DNA of 45,391 nt, taken from assembly GCA_964435775.1 (NCBI GenBank), contig CAYTAP010000012.1, positions 1 to 45,391 of the forward strand, written 5' to 3'. Position 1 is the stretch's first letter; every line of letters begins with the position of its first letter. This document shows, piece by piece, positions 1-9,525 of this stretch. The notes under the pieces were generated by a model, which was given only the letters and a program-made list of their open reading frames with translations, did not search any database and was not told the DNA's origin. This DNA comes from CAYTAP01 sp964435775. Lineage in GTDB: Bacteria > Planctomycetota > Phycisphaerae > Tepidisphaerales > Tepidisphaeraceae. The position numbers and the translations under genes were made by a program.

Positions 1-2
1 TC

Positions 3-713
3 CTCATCGCGATATTGTTGCCGTCGCTGAACAAGGCGCGCAAGCAAGCCCGGGCGGTCGCTTGCGCGTCAAACCTGCGGCAAATCGCCGGCTTGCTGTT
101 GATGTATGCCCATGACAATCACGGATACCTGCCGTGCGTCGTACAGACCGATGATCCCAAAATCGGTACCGGCGGCACCGACCTCAATCCAGGACATCTG
201 TGGCTTTGGGTGGACTCCGTGCGCCCTTATTCAGGGATGGTGGCGGAGATGTTTTTCGGCAATCCCCAGGGGGCATATCTGCCGCCCCCCAGTGTGTTCA
301 GATGCCCGGCCGTGACCGATCCGCATCCCTTGTCCTATGGAATCGAAACCACCTATGCCACCACCACGGGCGGATGGACGCGGGGTTATTGGTCGGATGG
401 TGAACACTATACGACCTCGTCCATCTACTACCCTCGCAAGTTTAGCAACTATGGTGGGAATGCCTTCGCCACGGCGCTGCTTTGTGATGCTTTGCCCGAC
501 GAATGGGGGCGTCCGTCGCTGTGGAACACGACGTCCACCGCCGAGGCGGCCGCTTACTGGTACGGCGCCAGCCCGGCCAATGCCGCCGCCGTGCATAGTC
601 GCCAGCTCAACTGGCTCTTTGCCGACGGCCATGTGATTCCTCGCCCCTATGCGCCAACCAATGTCTACAGCGGCGATTCGGAATTTTCACCGCGATGGGT
701 TTTGCGGAAGTAA
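3..713 (+). CDS. Type II secretion-like pseudopilin (DUF1559/prepilin family), 5' truncated by the window edge
   Basis: The reading frame is open to the left edge and begins LIAILLPSLNKARKQAR, which is the end of the hydrophobic pilin-like helix followed by the charged and Asn/Arg-rich segment of planctomycete pseudopilins. The methylation site and first helix residues therefore lie upstream of the window, and a start inside the window is not real. The C-terminal part contains WLFADGHV, the FADGH signature typical of this family, followed by a short tail. About 236 residues are visible. In Planctomycetota these proteins occur in many paralogues and are thought to be surface or type II secretion-like fibre subunits; the exact role is unknown. 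The next gene, a secreted glycoside hydrolase, starts 38 bp after the stop. Confidence 0.85.
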   Translation, partial: LIAILLPSLNKARKQARAVACASNLRQIAGLLLMYAHDNHGYLPCVVQTDDPKIGTGGTDLNPGHLWLWVDSVRPYSGMVAEMFFGNPQGAYLPPPSVFRCPAVTDPHPLSYGIETTYATTTGGWTRGYWSDGEHYTTSSIYYPRKFSNYGGNAFATALLCDALPDEWGRPSLWNTTSTAEAAAYWYGASPANAAAVHSRQLNWLFADGHVIPRPYAPTNVYSGDSEFSPRWVLRK

Positions 714-751
714 GTGCAACAGAGGACGACAGATACCCGAGGAGTTTGTCC

Positions 752-3707
752 ATGAGAATCCTGATGAGTGGCATCGCGGCGGCGTTCTTGATGATGGTCG
801 GGATGGTTCACGGCCAGGATGTACAACAGCAGGGGCCTTATGTGCTGCATCCCGGCGCCCTGTTTCATGATGAGCATCGCGTTTTCAACAGCTATGACGG
901 TATGTGGGTGAGAGAGGCCATCCGTAATGAGCGATCCCTCTTCCTGAACAGCAAACCGCGCGAGGAAAAGAGCGACAAACAGGTTCAACTCATTTATGAA
1001 GGCAAGACCGACCAGGGAAGCGGGAAAAAGACCATCACGCTGACGCCCGACGGCTACAGCCTGGACTACCAGCAACAGACCACCCCCTTTGAAGGTTACG
1101 GTGAAATCGGGTTCTGGATACCCGTCGAATTTCTGGCTCCCGGGGACGCGGCGATCACGGTGATCGATCCCGATGACAAGGCTGTCGCATTGCCCGGGAA
1201 GCCCGGCGACAAAAACACCATCGTGCGCATCACCGACGGTCAGAAGATCGTCGTTCAAGGGAAGCGCGCGGTTGAGATTTCCCTTCAGGGAATGAAAGAG
1301 TGCTACGGCGGCTTTTTGCAAGACTATCGCGCGGTCGAAACCGGGCCCGCCGCCCAGTCGCTGCGCTTCGTGGTGACATGGTCAACGCAAACGGCAACCA
1401 ACGTGCAAGGACGCATTCGCATCCGTGTCGTGGATAAAAAGGTTGTGAAGACTGCCCCCGCCACGGAGGCGTCCCAGTCGCGGGCTACACCGCGGAGCCT
1501 GCTGCAATTGAACCCCGCAGCCCCCTTTTTCGTAACCACCGGTCAAACGATGCGTGTCCCAGCCGAGCTACAAAGGCCGGCGGCGACCGACAAGGGGGTC
1601 ATGCGGTGGCAGTTGGTCAATGAATCGGGGCAGGTGGACAGACAGGGCACCGTCGAAGTCCCGGCCGGCAGCGGCCCCTGGCGTCATGACATCGAACTGG
1701 CGATGACGCGAAACGGCTCGTACAGGCTTGAAGCGGAAGCAAAGGTCGGAACCGATTCATGGAAGGATGAAGCGTTGTTTTCGGTCTTTCCCCCGCCGCT
1801 GATACGAGCGCGCGCCGCCAGCGATATCCTCGGCGCCTCCGGCATCATGGAGCCTTACGGCGAGGTCGCCGCGATCAGTGGGCTGACATGGAACCGCCGG
1901 TGGTGCGGGGTGGGAGACATGCGCGAAGCATTGTCGTTCAAAGAGGGCAAACCCAACGTCGAATATCTGACTCATGCGGATGACTGGGAGAAGACCCGCG
2001 GATTCATCGCGCTCGGCAGCCTGACGACCATGACGGGTTTCTATCAACCGAAAACCGACTGGGACGACCCAGTGGCGAACAAGGCGTATATCGATTCCTG
2101 GATCAAAAACCAGGTTGAGCCTCTGGTGCGACAGACGTATCAGCACATCCGTTACTGGGAAGTACTCAATGAACCATACTACGAGATTCGCGCGCATCCC
2201 GAGGTGTATGTTGAGCTTCTCAAACGCGCGTACACTGCGATCAAGGCGATCGATCCCACGTTGCAGGTCGTCGGCGTGTGCGGGCCGGGCGACAGCATCG
2301 GGGATGAATGGTTTCGCAGCGTCTTTGCCCTGGGCGCGATGGACTACATGGATATTCTCTCCTTCCATCAATATTGCTTTTCCAATCAATTAATCAGCAA
2401 TCCCGAAACGCGATTCGAAACCTGGTTTGCCCACCTCCGCAAGCTGATGCGGGAATATGGCGGCCGGGAGTTGCCCCTGTGGAACGACGAGGTGTCGCTG
2501 ACACCCCCGGCGACCATGTTCACGCTCGACCGGCACTTGAGCAAGGTTCATTATTTGAAGGGCGAGAANNNNNNNNNNCGTCATGGCACGGCTTCTTACC
2601 GTGCATTATGCGCACACCATCAAGTTCTTTTTCCATCTGTTTGATGCCTCCCCCGAATATACCTGCCGCCCGATGGAATATAATGGCGCCCCCCTGGCCA
2701 TGGCGGTTGCGATGAGTGGCACGCACCGCTTCCTGGAAGGCAAGACGCCGACTGGCGTGATTCGCTCCCACAAGCGTCTACCGATCTATCTCTTTTCCGG
2801 TGAAGACGGCGAACATGTCGCCGTATGCTGGCTGCAACGATTTTATCCCGGGGAGACCGCCACGATCCGCTGGCCGGCGACCTGGAACAATCGGAAGCTG
2901 TATGATGTATTGGCCAATCCCATTACCGATGACACCGCGATTGGTCCTGAGCCTGTCTACCTTACCTTCACCAGCCGGGCAAGCGGCGCGGAGCTGTTGG
3001 CTCAAGTTGAAAAGATGCCGGTGGACATGCGGCAGACCAAGCAGCAGATCGCCACGAAGATCGGCACGCTCCAGCCGGCCGACGCATCCGCCTGGGTCGG
3101 CTATGTGCCAATCGACTTGCGCCCCTACGTCAATCGCGGATTTGCCGACAAGGTCGCCGCTGACAAGCTCGGCGGCTTTACCGATGAGGGAACCAACGAT
3201 CTAAGCCTTCTTCCCGGAGGCGACTACAAATCCCATGGAATGCCATTTCGAATCATCAACCCCGATACCAATAACGGAAAGTCCTGCATTGTGATCGGGA
3301 GCAAATTGCGTGATTACTTTCCCATGCGGATCGATGGCATTGAGGTGAATCGACGGCTGACCAAAATCAGCTTTTTCCATCTGATCACCAATGGCTCCGG
3401 CTCCAACTATGGAAACCGCGACAAGCCCGCCTTTACCTATGTCATTCACTACGCCGACGGGAGCAGTGAATCCATCCCGGTGCGGGAAGGAGACAATGTT
3501 GCCGACTGGTGGAGCCACGAGGATGCTCCCCATGCTCGCATCGCATTTGAAGTCCCCAATCCTCAAACGGATCGTGTATCGGTGTTTCAATATGACTGGA
3601 CGTCGCCGAAGGGGGCGGCGGCGACCGTTAAATCCATTGATATTCATGGTTCCGGAGAGTTCGCCATACCAGTGGTTCTCGCCATTACGGGCGTGCTGTC
3701 GAATTGA
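752..3707 (+). CDS. Secreted clan-A glycoside hydrolase (GH5/GH39-like), interrupted by an assembly gap
   Basis: The start at 752 follows a GAGGAG-type ribosome site and gives a signal peptide (MRILMSGIAAAFLMMVG..HGQ). Residues about 25-350 look like beta-sandwich modules. A TIM-barrel segment then contains YWEVLNEPYYEI, with the Asn-Glu-Pro acid/base motif of clan GH-A, and later LPLWNDEVS, whose Glu is the candidate nucleophile. The frame reaches the N run at 2569-2578 and resumes in a different frame (VMARLLTVHYAHTIKFFFH, from about 2580). The gap length is arbitrary, so this is one gene and not a frameshift. After the gap come the end of the barrel and further beta-rich domains. It probably hydrolyses a polysaccharide or glycoside in the periplasm or outside the cell; the substrate cannot be read from sequence. 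Confidence 0.75.
2569..2578. other. Assembly gap (10 N)
   Basis: Ten consecutive N bases lie inside the glycoside hydrolase gene. The coding frames on either side differ by one, as expected for a gap of arbitrary size. The missing stretch is probably short, because the barrel sequence continues sensibly on both sides. Confidence 0.98.
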
Positions 3708-3951
3708 CCGCGGATACTGCCCAGACGTTGGCAGCGGGATTCGCACCGGCTTTCGCGCGGAAGCCAGACGCTTTAAGAGCTGATGGCATCAGGCCATATT
3801 TACCGGTCGGCCCCCCGCAGCGAGTCCATTCACGCCACCTTACGCCGACTTGCTCGCAGAGCGCCGTCCGCGTGAATGAGAGTTGCTCTGTGCATATGCG
3901 ACGCTTTTCAATCCGCTTCCGGTCGCCGTTCCACGAGATTGACCCAACGCC

Positions 3952-5244
3952 ATGAGTTTTGACGCATATGTTCAGTCCGCACAGCTCAGCTTCCACGAGC
4001 AGACGCTGGCGCGGCCCCTGATTCTCAGCAGCGGCGCCATCACCCAGCTCACCGAAGCACGCGTCCGCGTCGCAGTGACGATCAATGGACGCACCGCCAC
4101 CGGGCATGGGTCGATCTATCTCAGCGACCTGTGGGCTTGGCCGGAGCCGACCCTATCGCATGCCCACCGGGATCAGGCCTTGCGCCGCTTCACCCAGACG
4201 ATCGCCGACCGTCTGCCCGAGCTGACCGGCGAGCCGGCGCATCCCTTGGAACTGGGCATGCGTCTGCACAATCGCATCTGCCTTGAAACGCCCGATGGCC
4301 CGCCGGTCCTGGCTCAGGCCATGTGCCTGAGCCCCTTTGATGCCGCGATCCATGACGCGGCTGGTCGAGCGCTGGGGCGCTCGGCCTTTGGCTTTTACGA
4401 CACCGCCGCACCCATTGCGTCAGCCGATCAGTTCTTCGGTTCAACCGGCGCCGTCGCCGCCATCGCGTCGATGCTCCGATCCCCCCGCCTGGATGCACTT
4501 CCCGGGTGGTACGTGGTGGGCCGCGATGACGATTTTGAGCGCGACGTGAAATCCTGGATCATTGATCGCGGGTACCGTTGCCTGAAGATCAAGACACTGG
4601 GCAAGGACTGCGCTGATGATGTCGCGCGCACCGTCGAAGCGTATCGGGCCGTGAAGGGCTGGGGCGTCGATCCAGTGCTTTCGGTGGATAGCAACGAAGC
4701 GCATTGCGATGCTCAGGGCGTACTGGAGTATCTGCATCGGCTCAAGGAGGCCGATGCGGATGCTTTCGCAGCGCTGCGCTACATGGAACAGCCGACGGGG
4801 CGTGATATTCAACGGTATCGCTATGACTGGCGGGCGGTCACAGCACTGAAGCCGGTGCTGCTGGACGAGGGGTTGACGAGCCTGGGCTTGCTCGAGGAGT
4901 CGCGGCGGCAAGGGTGGAGCGGACTGGCGCTCAAGACCTGCAAGGGGCACAGCTTCGCGTTGCTGGCGGCGGCATGGGCGCATCAACATGGGATGTTGCT
5001 TGCGATGCAGGACCTGACCAATCCCGGATATGCCCTGATGCATGCCGCACTGTTCGCCGCATATGTACCGACGATCAACGGGGTGGAGCTGAACAGCCCG
5101 CAGTTCACTCCCTCCGCCAATGCCGCGTGGCTGCCGCCACACGGCCATCTGCAACGCCTCTTTTCGCCGCGCGACGGCAAGCATCGGCTTCCGCCGGGGC
5201 CGGAGACGGGTCTGGGATCAGAATACGCAATACATGGAGCATAA
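3952..5244 (+). CDS. Enolase-superfamily enzyme (muconate-lactonizing / mandelate racemase type)
   Basis: The protein has 430 residues with the full set of superfamily active-site motifs: LKIKTL (K212 and K214, base), SVDSNE (D246), YMEQPT (E279), LLDEGL (D305/E306) as metal ligands, and LALKTCKG (K328) as the opposite-face base. A KxK plus a C-terminal Lys is the muconate-lactonizing-enzyme arrangement, which includes syn-dehydratases, epimerases and OSBS. The N-terminal capping domain covers about residues 1-140. These enzymes abstract a proton alpha to a carboxylate with Mg2+; the neighbouring glycosidase and oxidoreductase suggest a sugar-acid substrate, which is inference. Its TAA stop overlaps the ATG of the next gene by one base. 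The 244-bp upstream gap (3708-3951) holds a small palindrome (CTGATGGCATCAG near 3780) and no convincing ribosome site. Confidence 0.8.
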   Translation: MSFDAYVQSAQLSFHEQTLARPLILSSGAITQLTEARVRVAVTINGRTATGHGSIYLSDLWAWPEPTLSHAHRDQALRRFTQTIADRLPELTGEPAHPLELGMRLHNRICLETPDGPPVLAQAMCLSPFDAAIHDAAGRALGRSAFGFYDTAAPIASADQFFGSTGAVAAIASMLRSPRLDALPGWYVVGRDDDFERDVKSWIIDRGYRCLKIKTLGKDCADDVARTVEAYRAVKGWGVDPVLSVDSNEAHCDAQGVLEYLHRLKEADADAFAALRYMEQPTGRDIQRYRYDWRAVTALKPVLLDEGLTSLGLLEESRRQGWSGLALKTCKGHSFALLAAAWAHQHGMLLAMQDLTNPGYALMHAALFAAYVPTINGVELNSPQFTPSANAAWLPPHGHLQRLFSPRDGKHRLPPGPETGLGSEYAIHGA

Positions 5245-6383
5245 TGATGAAGAAGATCGGGATTGGATTTGTCGGAGCCGGATGGATGGGAGGCACGCAG
5301 CTGCGCCAGCTCGCAACGCGCGACGACGTCGAAATCCTCGCTTTGCTCGAGCCTCATGCGCAGCGCGGCGTCGAGCTGCTGGCTGAGCTGGGATTGCCGG
5401 CGTCTTTGCTTGTGCAGGACTACCAGCAAGTGCTGGACAACGAGCGGATTCAAGCCGTCTGGCTGGTGAGCCCCAACAGCCATCATGGCCCGCAGTCCAT
5501 CGCGGCAATGGAGGCCGGCAAGCACGTTTTCTGCGAAAAGCCCTGCGCCACTTCCTTCGAGGATTACCAGCGGCAAGTGCGGCTGCAGCGGGCACACCCG
5601 GAACTGATGACCTATGTCAACTACATCCTGTATTTCGACAGCCAGGAACGGCGCCTGCGCCAGATGGTCGCCGACAATCTCTTTGGAACCATCACGCAGA
5701 TTCAGGTCAACTATCGCCATGCCGTCAACACCAGCGGCGACAAGACATGGAAGTTGCGCCAGGCGGTGATGGGCGATGCGATCGGCATGGGCATCAATCA
5801 CGCCTTGTCGGTGATGATCCATGCGATGCAGTCACAGGCGCGTCCCGTCAGCGTTTATGCCACCAGTCAGTCGGCCAAGGTCCGACCGTTCGAAGTCGAT
5901 CCGATCTGGACGGTCGTCGTCGGATTCGACAACGGGGCCTCCGGCGTCTGCATGGGCAATATCGACAACAGCAACGGCTACGACGCCTATCACGGCCTGT
6001 TCGGAACCGATGGCGCATTTGTCTTCGATTCCCAACTCGAGCGCCCCCAGAAGGTGCGCTACTGGTCCCACAAGCACGCCGACGGGAAATGGGTTTTCCC
6101 CCTGGATGCCATCCGGTGCGCACAACACGGCGCGGAACAACTGGCCTGGCCGGCCGACACGACCACACCCGATAGTGGCAATGTGATCGATGGCCAGATT
6201 GGCGCGTGCCTCGATCACTTCCTGGGTTGCGTGCATCGCGGCGCTCCGTCGCCGCTGAGCTTTGTCAACTCGGCAATCATTGCCGAAGTGGGTTGGGCCG
6301 CGCTGATCTCGTCGCGCACCGGGCAACCTGTTAACCTGCCACTGGACCCGGTCGCCGCGTCAAAGCATCTGGACGGAAGATGA
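5244..6383 (+). CDS. Gfo/Idh/MocA-family NAD(P)-dependent oxidoreductase
   Basis: The start at 5244 overlaps the enolase-superfamily stop (TAATG) with GGAG upstream, so the two are translationally coupled; an ATG at 5247 is an alternative. The N-terminal Rossmann domain begins with GFVGAGWMGG, the dinucleotide-binding glycine motif. CEKP (E98-K99-P100) carries the catalytic-region Lys of the family, and the C-terminal alpha/beta domain follows. The length of 379 residues is normal. Members oxidise or reduce a sugar, inositol or related polyol using NAD(P). Together with the enolase-type enzyme and the nitrilase it forms a compact catabolic set, but the substrate is not identifiable from sequence. 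Confidence 0.87.
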   Translation: MMKKIGIGFVGAGWMGGTQLRQLATRDDVEILALLEPHAQRGVELLAELGLPASLLVQDYQQVLDNERIQAVWLVSPNSHHGPQSIAAMEAGKHVFCEKPCATSFEDYQRQVRLQRAHPELMTYVNYILYFDSQERRLRQMVADNLFGTITQIQVNYRHAVNTSGDKTWKLRQAVMGDAIGMGINHALSVMIHAMQSQARPVSVYATSQSAKVRPFEVDPIWTVVVGFDNGASGVCMGNIDNSNGYDAYHGLFGTDGAFVFDSQLERPQKVRYWSHKHADGKWVFPLDAIRCAQHGAEQLAWPADTTTPDSGNVIDGQIGACLDHFLGCVHRGAPSPLSFVNSAIIAEVGWAALISSRTGQPVNLPLDPVAASKHLDGR

Positions 6384-6473
6384 TCCAACGGCGCCCGCGC
6401 GGCACGCGTTCCGCTGCGCGGGGCCACCATCAATACCGCATCCACCATCAACGTTTATCACCGGCATAATTCA

Positions 6474-7382
6474 ATGGCCAAACCGATTTCCATCGCGTCG
6501 ATCCTTTTTACCCGCCCGGACCTGAACGGGCAGGCTGCGGCCCGCCAGCGGATACTCGACGACCTGCGCGGGACGTCCGACCTGCTGGCGGGGCGGGAGG
6601 TGGACCTGGTCGTATTTTCCGAAGCGATTTCGGCGCTGGCGCAGAGCGTCGATCAGGCCGAGGAGCGCGATTCCCCCGGGCCGCTGCTTCAGGCGTACGG
6701 ACAACTGGCGCTGGATCAAAAGTGTACCGTTGCCGGTTCGGTGAAGTTGGCCGAGAACGGCCGCGTGTACAACAGCATAGTGTATATCGGGCCTGACGGC
6801 GGGATTCTCGGCGCCTATCACAAGACGTTCCCAACCATGGAGGAACTTGCCGAAGGTTTGTCTCATGGCCACGGAGCGACGGTGGTGCAGACTCCGGCCG
6901 GCCGTCTGGGCGGCGTCATCTGCTTCGATCTGAACTTCCCGGAGCTGTGGCAGGCATACGCGCCGTTGCGCCCCGACATCCTCACCTTCTCCAGCATGTA
7001 TCACGGGGGCGCGGTGGTGCAGGGGTACTGGGCTTACCAATGCCAGTCCTACTTCGCATCGGCCTTGCCCTTCCATGGGGGCGGAGTTCTCGATGTTTTC
7101 GGGCGGCCGCTGGCAGCGACCGATTGCTACAGCTCAGTGGCCATCGCGACGGTCAATCTGGATCGTGCATTGGTGCATCTGGATGGAAATGCGCCTCGAT
7201 TCCCGGATATCCGCCGCAAATACGGTTCGCGCATCCGTCTGGAGATCCCGCCCAACGTCGGTTCGGCGCTGATGACCAGCCTCGATGATCGCCTCACCGC
7301 GATGCAGGTGGTCCGTGAGTTTGACCTGGAATTGCTGGATGACTATTTCGCGCGCGCCCGCCGCGCGAGGCCCGGGGTGTAA
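6474..7382 (+). CDS. Carbon-nitrogen hydrolase (nitrilase/omega-amidase superfamily)
   Basis: The 302-residue protein has the Glu-Lys-Cys triad at family spacing: VVFSEAIS (E50), YHKTFPTMEE (K117) and GVICFDLNFPE (C150). The fold is the four-layer alpha-beta-beta-alpha nitrilase type. Members hydrolyse amides, ureido groups or nitriles in the cytosol through a cysteine thioester. It follows the Gfo/Idh gene after 90 bp on the same strand and is probably part of the same cluster, suggesting that the compound degraded carries an amide, N-acyl or ureido group. That link is inference. No strong ribosome site is visible before the ATG. Confidence 0.87.
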   Translation: MAKPISIASILFTRPDLNGQAAARQRILDDLRGTSDLLAGREVDLVVFSEAISALAQSVDQAEERDSPGPLLQAYGQLALDQKCTVAGSVKLAENGRVYNSIVYIGPDGGILGAYHKTFPTMEELAEGLSHGHGATVVQTPAGRLGGVICFDLNFPELWQAYAPLRPDILTFSSMYHGGAVVQGYWAYQCQSYFASALPFHGGGVLDVFGRPLAATDCYSSVAIATVNLDRALVHLDGNAPRFPDIRRKYGSRIRLEIPPNVGSALMTSLDDRLTAMQVVREFDLELLDDYFARARRARPGV

Positions 7383-7807
7383 TCATGGATTTGTTCAATG
7401 GCCGGCGCACTGGACCGGACGCTCGATGCATACTTCAATTGCGCCACCATTCGGGCAACCATCCTGCTGTCGCCGCGACTTACTCTGACTCTTGCGGGCC
7501 CGCTTCTTATGTTGATTGGCACTCGCCGCCGCGCTCCACGATCTGGCCAGGTTGGACGTAGATCCGGCCAATGCCGTCAGCGGGCGCACGCCAGCTTCTG
7601 ATTCCACGGCGTTGCCGGGATTAAAACTGGAAACGACACGGGCGAGAGGCTCCGCGGCCGCGAATCATTCCAACCTCTCGCCATCGCAAAGGCTATAATC
7701 AGGCCATCCTCACCCTTCGCGACGCCGTTACATAAGGCCGTCCGACGCGGGATTTTGGGTACGGTTTTTGTTGAAATGAGCGCTGTCCGACGTAAACCTT
7801 TATGTCG
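7383..7807. other. Intergenic region without a convincing gene
   Basis: About 425 bp separate the nitrilase gene from the tRNA terminator. Short open frames exist (for example from 7385 and 7398) but lack family-like sequence and ribosome sites. An inverted repeat with 9-bp arms GGCGAGAGG / CCTCTCGCC (7641-7649 and 7674-7682) encloses a CGCGGCCGCG palindrome. A TATAAT hexamer is at 7694-7699 without a good -35 partner. Confidence 0.6.
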
Positions 7808-7844
7808 AAAAGAGAAAGCCCTTCGACCCGATGGCCGAAGGGCT
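7808..7844 (-). terminator. Rho-independent terminator of the tRNA-Pro gene
   Basis: Read on the minus strand, AGCCCTTCG and CGAAGGGCT (7836-7844 and 7817-7825) form a 9-bp stem with a 10-nt loop, followed by TTCTCTTTT. It lies 15 bp beyond the 3' end of the tRNA gene in its direction of transcription. Confidence 0.75.
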
Positions 7845-7859
7845 AAGTCTCGAAGAAAA

Positions 7860-7935
7860 TCGGGGCGACAGGATTTGAACCTGCGACCTCTAGACCCCCA
7901 GTCTAGCGTTCTAAACCAAGCTGAACTACGCCCCG
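7860..7935 (-). tRNA. tRNA-Pro (anticodon GGG)
   Basis: The minus strand folds into a 76-nt cloverleaf. The acceptor stem CGGGGCG/CGCCCCG is perfect with discriminator A, the D stem is GTTC/GAAC, the anticodon stem CTAGA/TCTAG has loop CTGGGGG, and the T stem is GCAGG/CCTGT with loop TTCAAAT. The anticodon is GGG, reading CCC/CCU. The C1-G72 pair with A73 is the usual identity feature of bacterial tRNA-Pro. The CCA end is not encoded. Confidence 0.97.
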
Positions 7936-7949
7936 TATGGCGAGCTTGA

Positions 7950-7978
7950 ATTGTAGTCGCGGCGTCGGCTCCATGCAA
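7950..7978 (-). promoter_or_regulatory. Candidate sigma-70 promoter for tRNA-Pro
   Basis: On the minus strand TTGCAT (7973-7978), a 17-bp spacer and TACAAT (7950-7955) precede the tRNA gene. The predicted start is about 7-8 nt before the mature 5' end. The -35 box is a poor match and the -10 is 5 of 6. Confidence 0.45.
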
Positions 7979-8149
7979 ACGCGCTTCGGAGCACAAATAT
8001 CCCGTCGACGAAAACGGGGGTCCACTCCCCATTGGTCGCGGGAATTGTTATCCTTTGCACCGGGTTGGGATGCATCGGCTGCGGCGTTCGTACTGACGGC
8101 GTACGATGATGTTTTATCCCGTTGGGTTTTGTTTGAAAGGCAAAGGCGG

Positions 8150-9391
8150 ATGTCCCACAATCTCGATATTGTCAAGCGCGGCCAGGATGTGCTGATTCAG
8201 AATTACGGCCGATATCCCATCTCCATGGCGCGCGGCGAGGGGAGTCGGGTTTGGGATGCCGATGGGAAGGAATATCTCGATCTGTTCGCCGGGTTTGGCG
8301 GGGCGATTCTTGGTCATTGCCATCCGGCGCTGATTGAGGCCGCGACGGCTCAGGCACGCAAGCTCTGGCATGTCGGCAACCAGTTTTATTCCGAGCCGCA
8401 GATTGAGGTGGCCGAGCGCCTCAACAAGTTCGCGTTTCAAGGGCAGGCTTTCTTTTGCCACGGCGGGGCGGATGCCAACGAGGCGGCGGTCAAACTCGCG
8501 CGGCTGCGCGGGATGGCCGACGGCGGGCGGCGGTGGAAGACAATCAGCCTTCAGAAAAGTTTTCACGGTCGAACGCTCGCCATGATCGCCGCGACAGGCA
8601 ATCCGGCCGTCCGCGAAGGTTTCGGGCCTGTCGTGCCGGGATTTACGCAAGTGGATCCGCTCGATCTCGACGCTCTCGAGCGGGCGATCGATGATGAAAC
8701 GGCATGCATCATCATGGAACCTCTCCAGGGGGAGGGGGGTGTGAACGTGTATCCCGTCGGTCATCCGCAGCGGATTCGTCAACTGTGCGATGAGCATGGT
8801 CTTGCCCTTATCTATGACGAGGTGTGGACGGGATGCGGGCGCACGGGCAAATGGTTTGCCCATCAACATTTCGTCAAGACGGACGGCAATGCCGGCGCCG
8901 GCGATTCCGCTGAGGGTTCTCCGCACATCACGCCGGACATCATGACGCTCGGCAAGGCGGTCGGTGGCGGGTTGCCGGTCGGCGTCATGTTCGCCAAGCC
9001 ACACCTGGCCAAGTACATGACCCCCGGCAAGCATGGGAGCACACTGGGCGGCAACCCGATTGCGATGACGGTTTCGCGCACGTTGTTCGATGTGATCGAA
9101 CGGGAAAATCTCACGGGCAACGCCGCGGCGCTGGGGGAGTATGCGATGGCGCGCCTCAAGCACGAGGCATCGATCAGGACCAAGGTGGCGGCCGTTCGGG
9201 GGCGCGGGTTGTTCATTGGAATTGAATTGAAGGAGCCCGACAAGCAGTTGGTCGAGCGTGGATTCGTCCGGGGCATCAACATCAATGTGACGGCGCAAAA
9301 GGTCGTGCGGCTGGCGCCTCCGATCAACATCACCCGCGACGATCTCGATCGCGGTCTCGATGCGCTCGTGGCGGTGATCGCCCAAGGGTGA
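8150..9391 (+). CDS. argD: Acetylornithine aminotransferase-like class III aminotransferase
   Basis: The start at 8150 gives MSHNLDIVKRGQDVLIQNY; the longer open frame upstream has no family sequence. The 413-residue protein is a PLP fold-type I, class III transaminase. IYDEVWTGCGRTGKW contains the Asp (D223) that contacts the pyridine nitrogen, and MTLGKAVGGG has the Schiff-base Lys (K269). GSTLGGNP is the phosphate/substrate loop. ArgD transfers the amino group between N-acetylornithine and 2-oxoglutarate in arginine synthesis and often also serves lysine synthesis. argC lies about 19 kb away, so the genes are dispersed. A short Gly/Ala/Ser-rich insertion lies between the Asp and Lys motifs. 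Related transaminases with other substrates cannot be excluded. The stop codon lies inside a tandem repeat. Confidence 0.8.
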   Translation: MSHNLDIVKRGQDVLIQNYGRYPISMARGEGSRVWDADGKEYLDLFAGFGGAILGHCHPALIEAATAQARKLWHVGNQFYSEPQIEVAERLNKFAFQGQAFFCHGGADANEAAVKLARLRGMADGGRRWKTISLQKSFHGRTLAMIAATGNPAVREGFGPVVPGFTQVDPLDLDALERAIDDETACIIMEPLQGEGGVNVYPVGHPQRIRQLCDEHGLALIYDEVWTGCGRTGKWFAHQHFVKTDGNAGAGDSAEGSPHITPDIMTLGKAVGGGLPVGVMFAKPHLAKYMTPGKHGSTLGGNPIAMTVSRTLFDVIERENLTGNAAALGEYAMARLKHEASIRTKVAAVRGRGLFIGIELKEPDKQLVERGFVRGININVTAQKVVRLAPPINITRDDLDRGLDALVAVIAQG

Positions 9392-9450
9392 TCACCAATG
9401 GGTGATCTCCAATGGGTGATCTCCAATGGGTGATCTCCAATGGGTGATCC
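9386..9450. repeat. 14-bp tandem repeat (GGGTGATCTCCAAT, about 4.6 copies)
   Basis: Units start at 9386, 9400, 9414 and 9428, with a partial one at 9442. The first unit reads GGGTGATCACCAAT and supplies the argD stop codon TGA; the next three are identical. Most of the argD-lipoprotein spacer consists of the array. It shares the period and the ATGxGTGATC core with the array at 44211-44266. Confidence 0.95.
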
Positions 9451-9525
9451 ATGCCATTGATCGCGGCGTCCTGCGGCCGCGTGGTGGGTGGGGGAGGCGT
9501 GACGCACGGTGAGGATCAATTGTTG

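Noticed and set aside
3704..3955. 83-aa open frame between glycosidase and enolase-type genes
   Set aside because: No ribosome site or family sequence; it overlaps both neighbours' ends.
7577..8032. 151-aa and 64-aa open frames over the tRNA region
   Set aside because: They are translations of the tRNA-Pro gene and its flanks, a common annotation artefact.
9386..9450. Possible CRISPR-like array
   Set aside because: Units are contiguous 14-bp tandem repeats with no spacers and no cas genes nearby.
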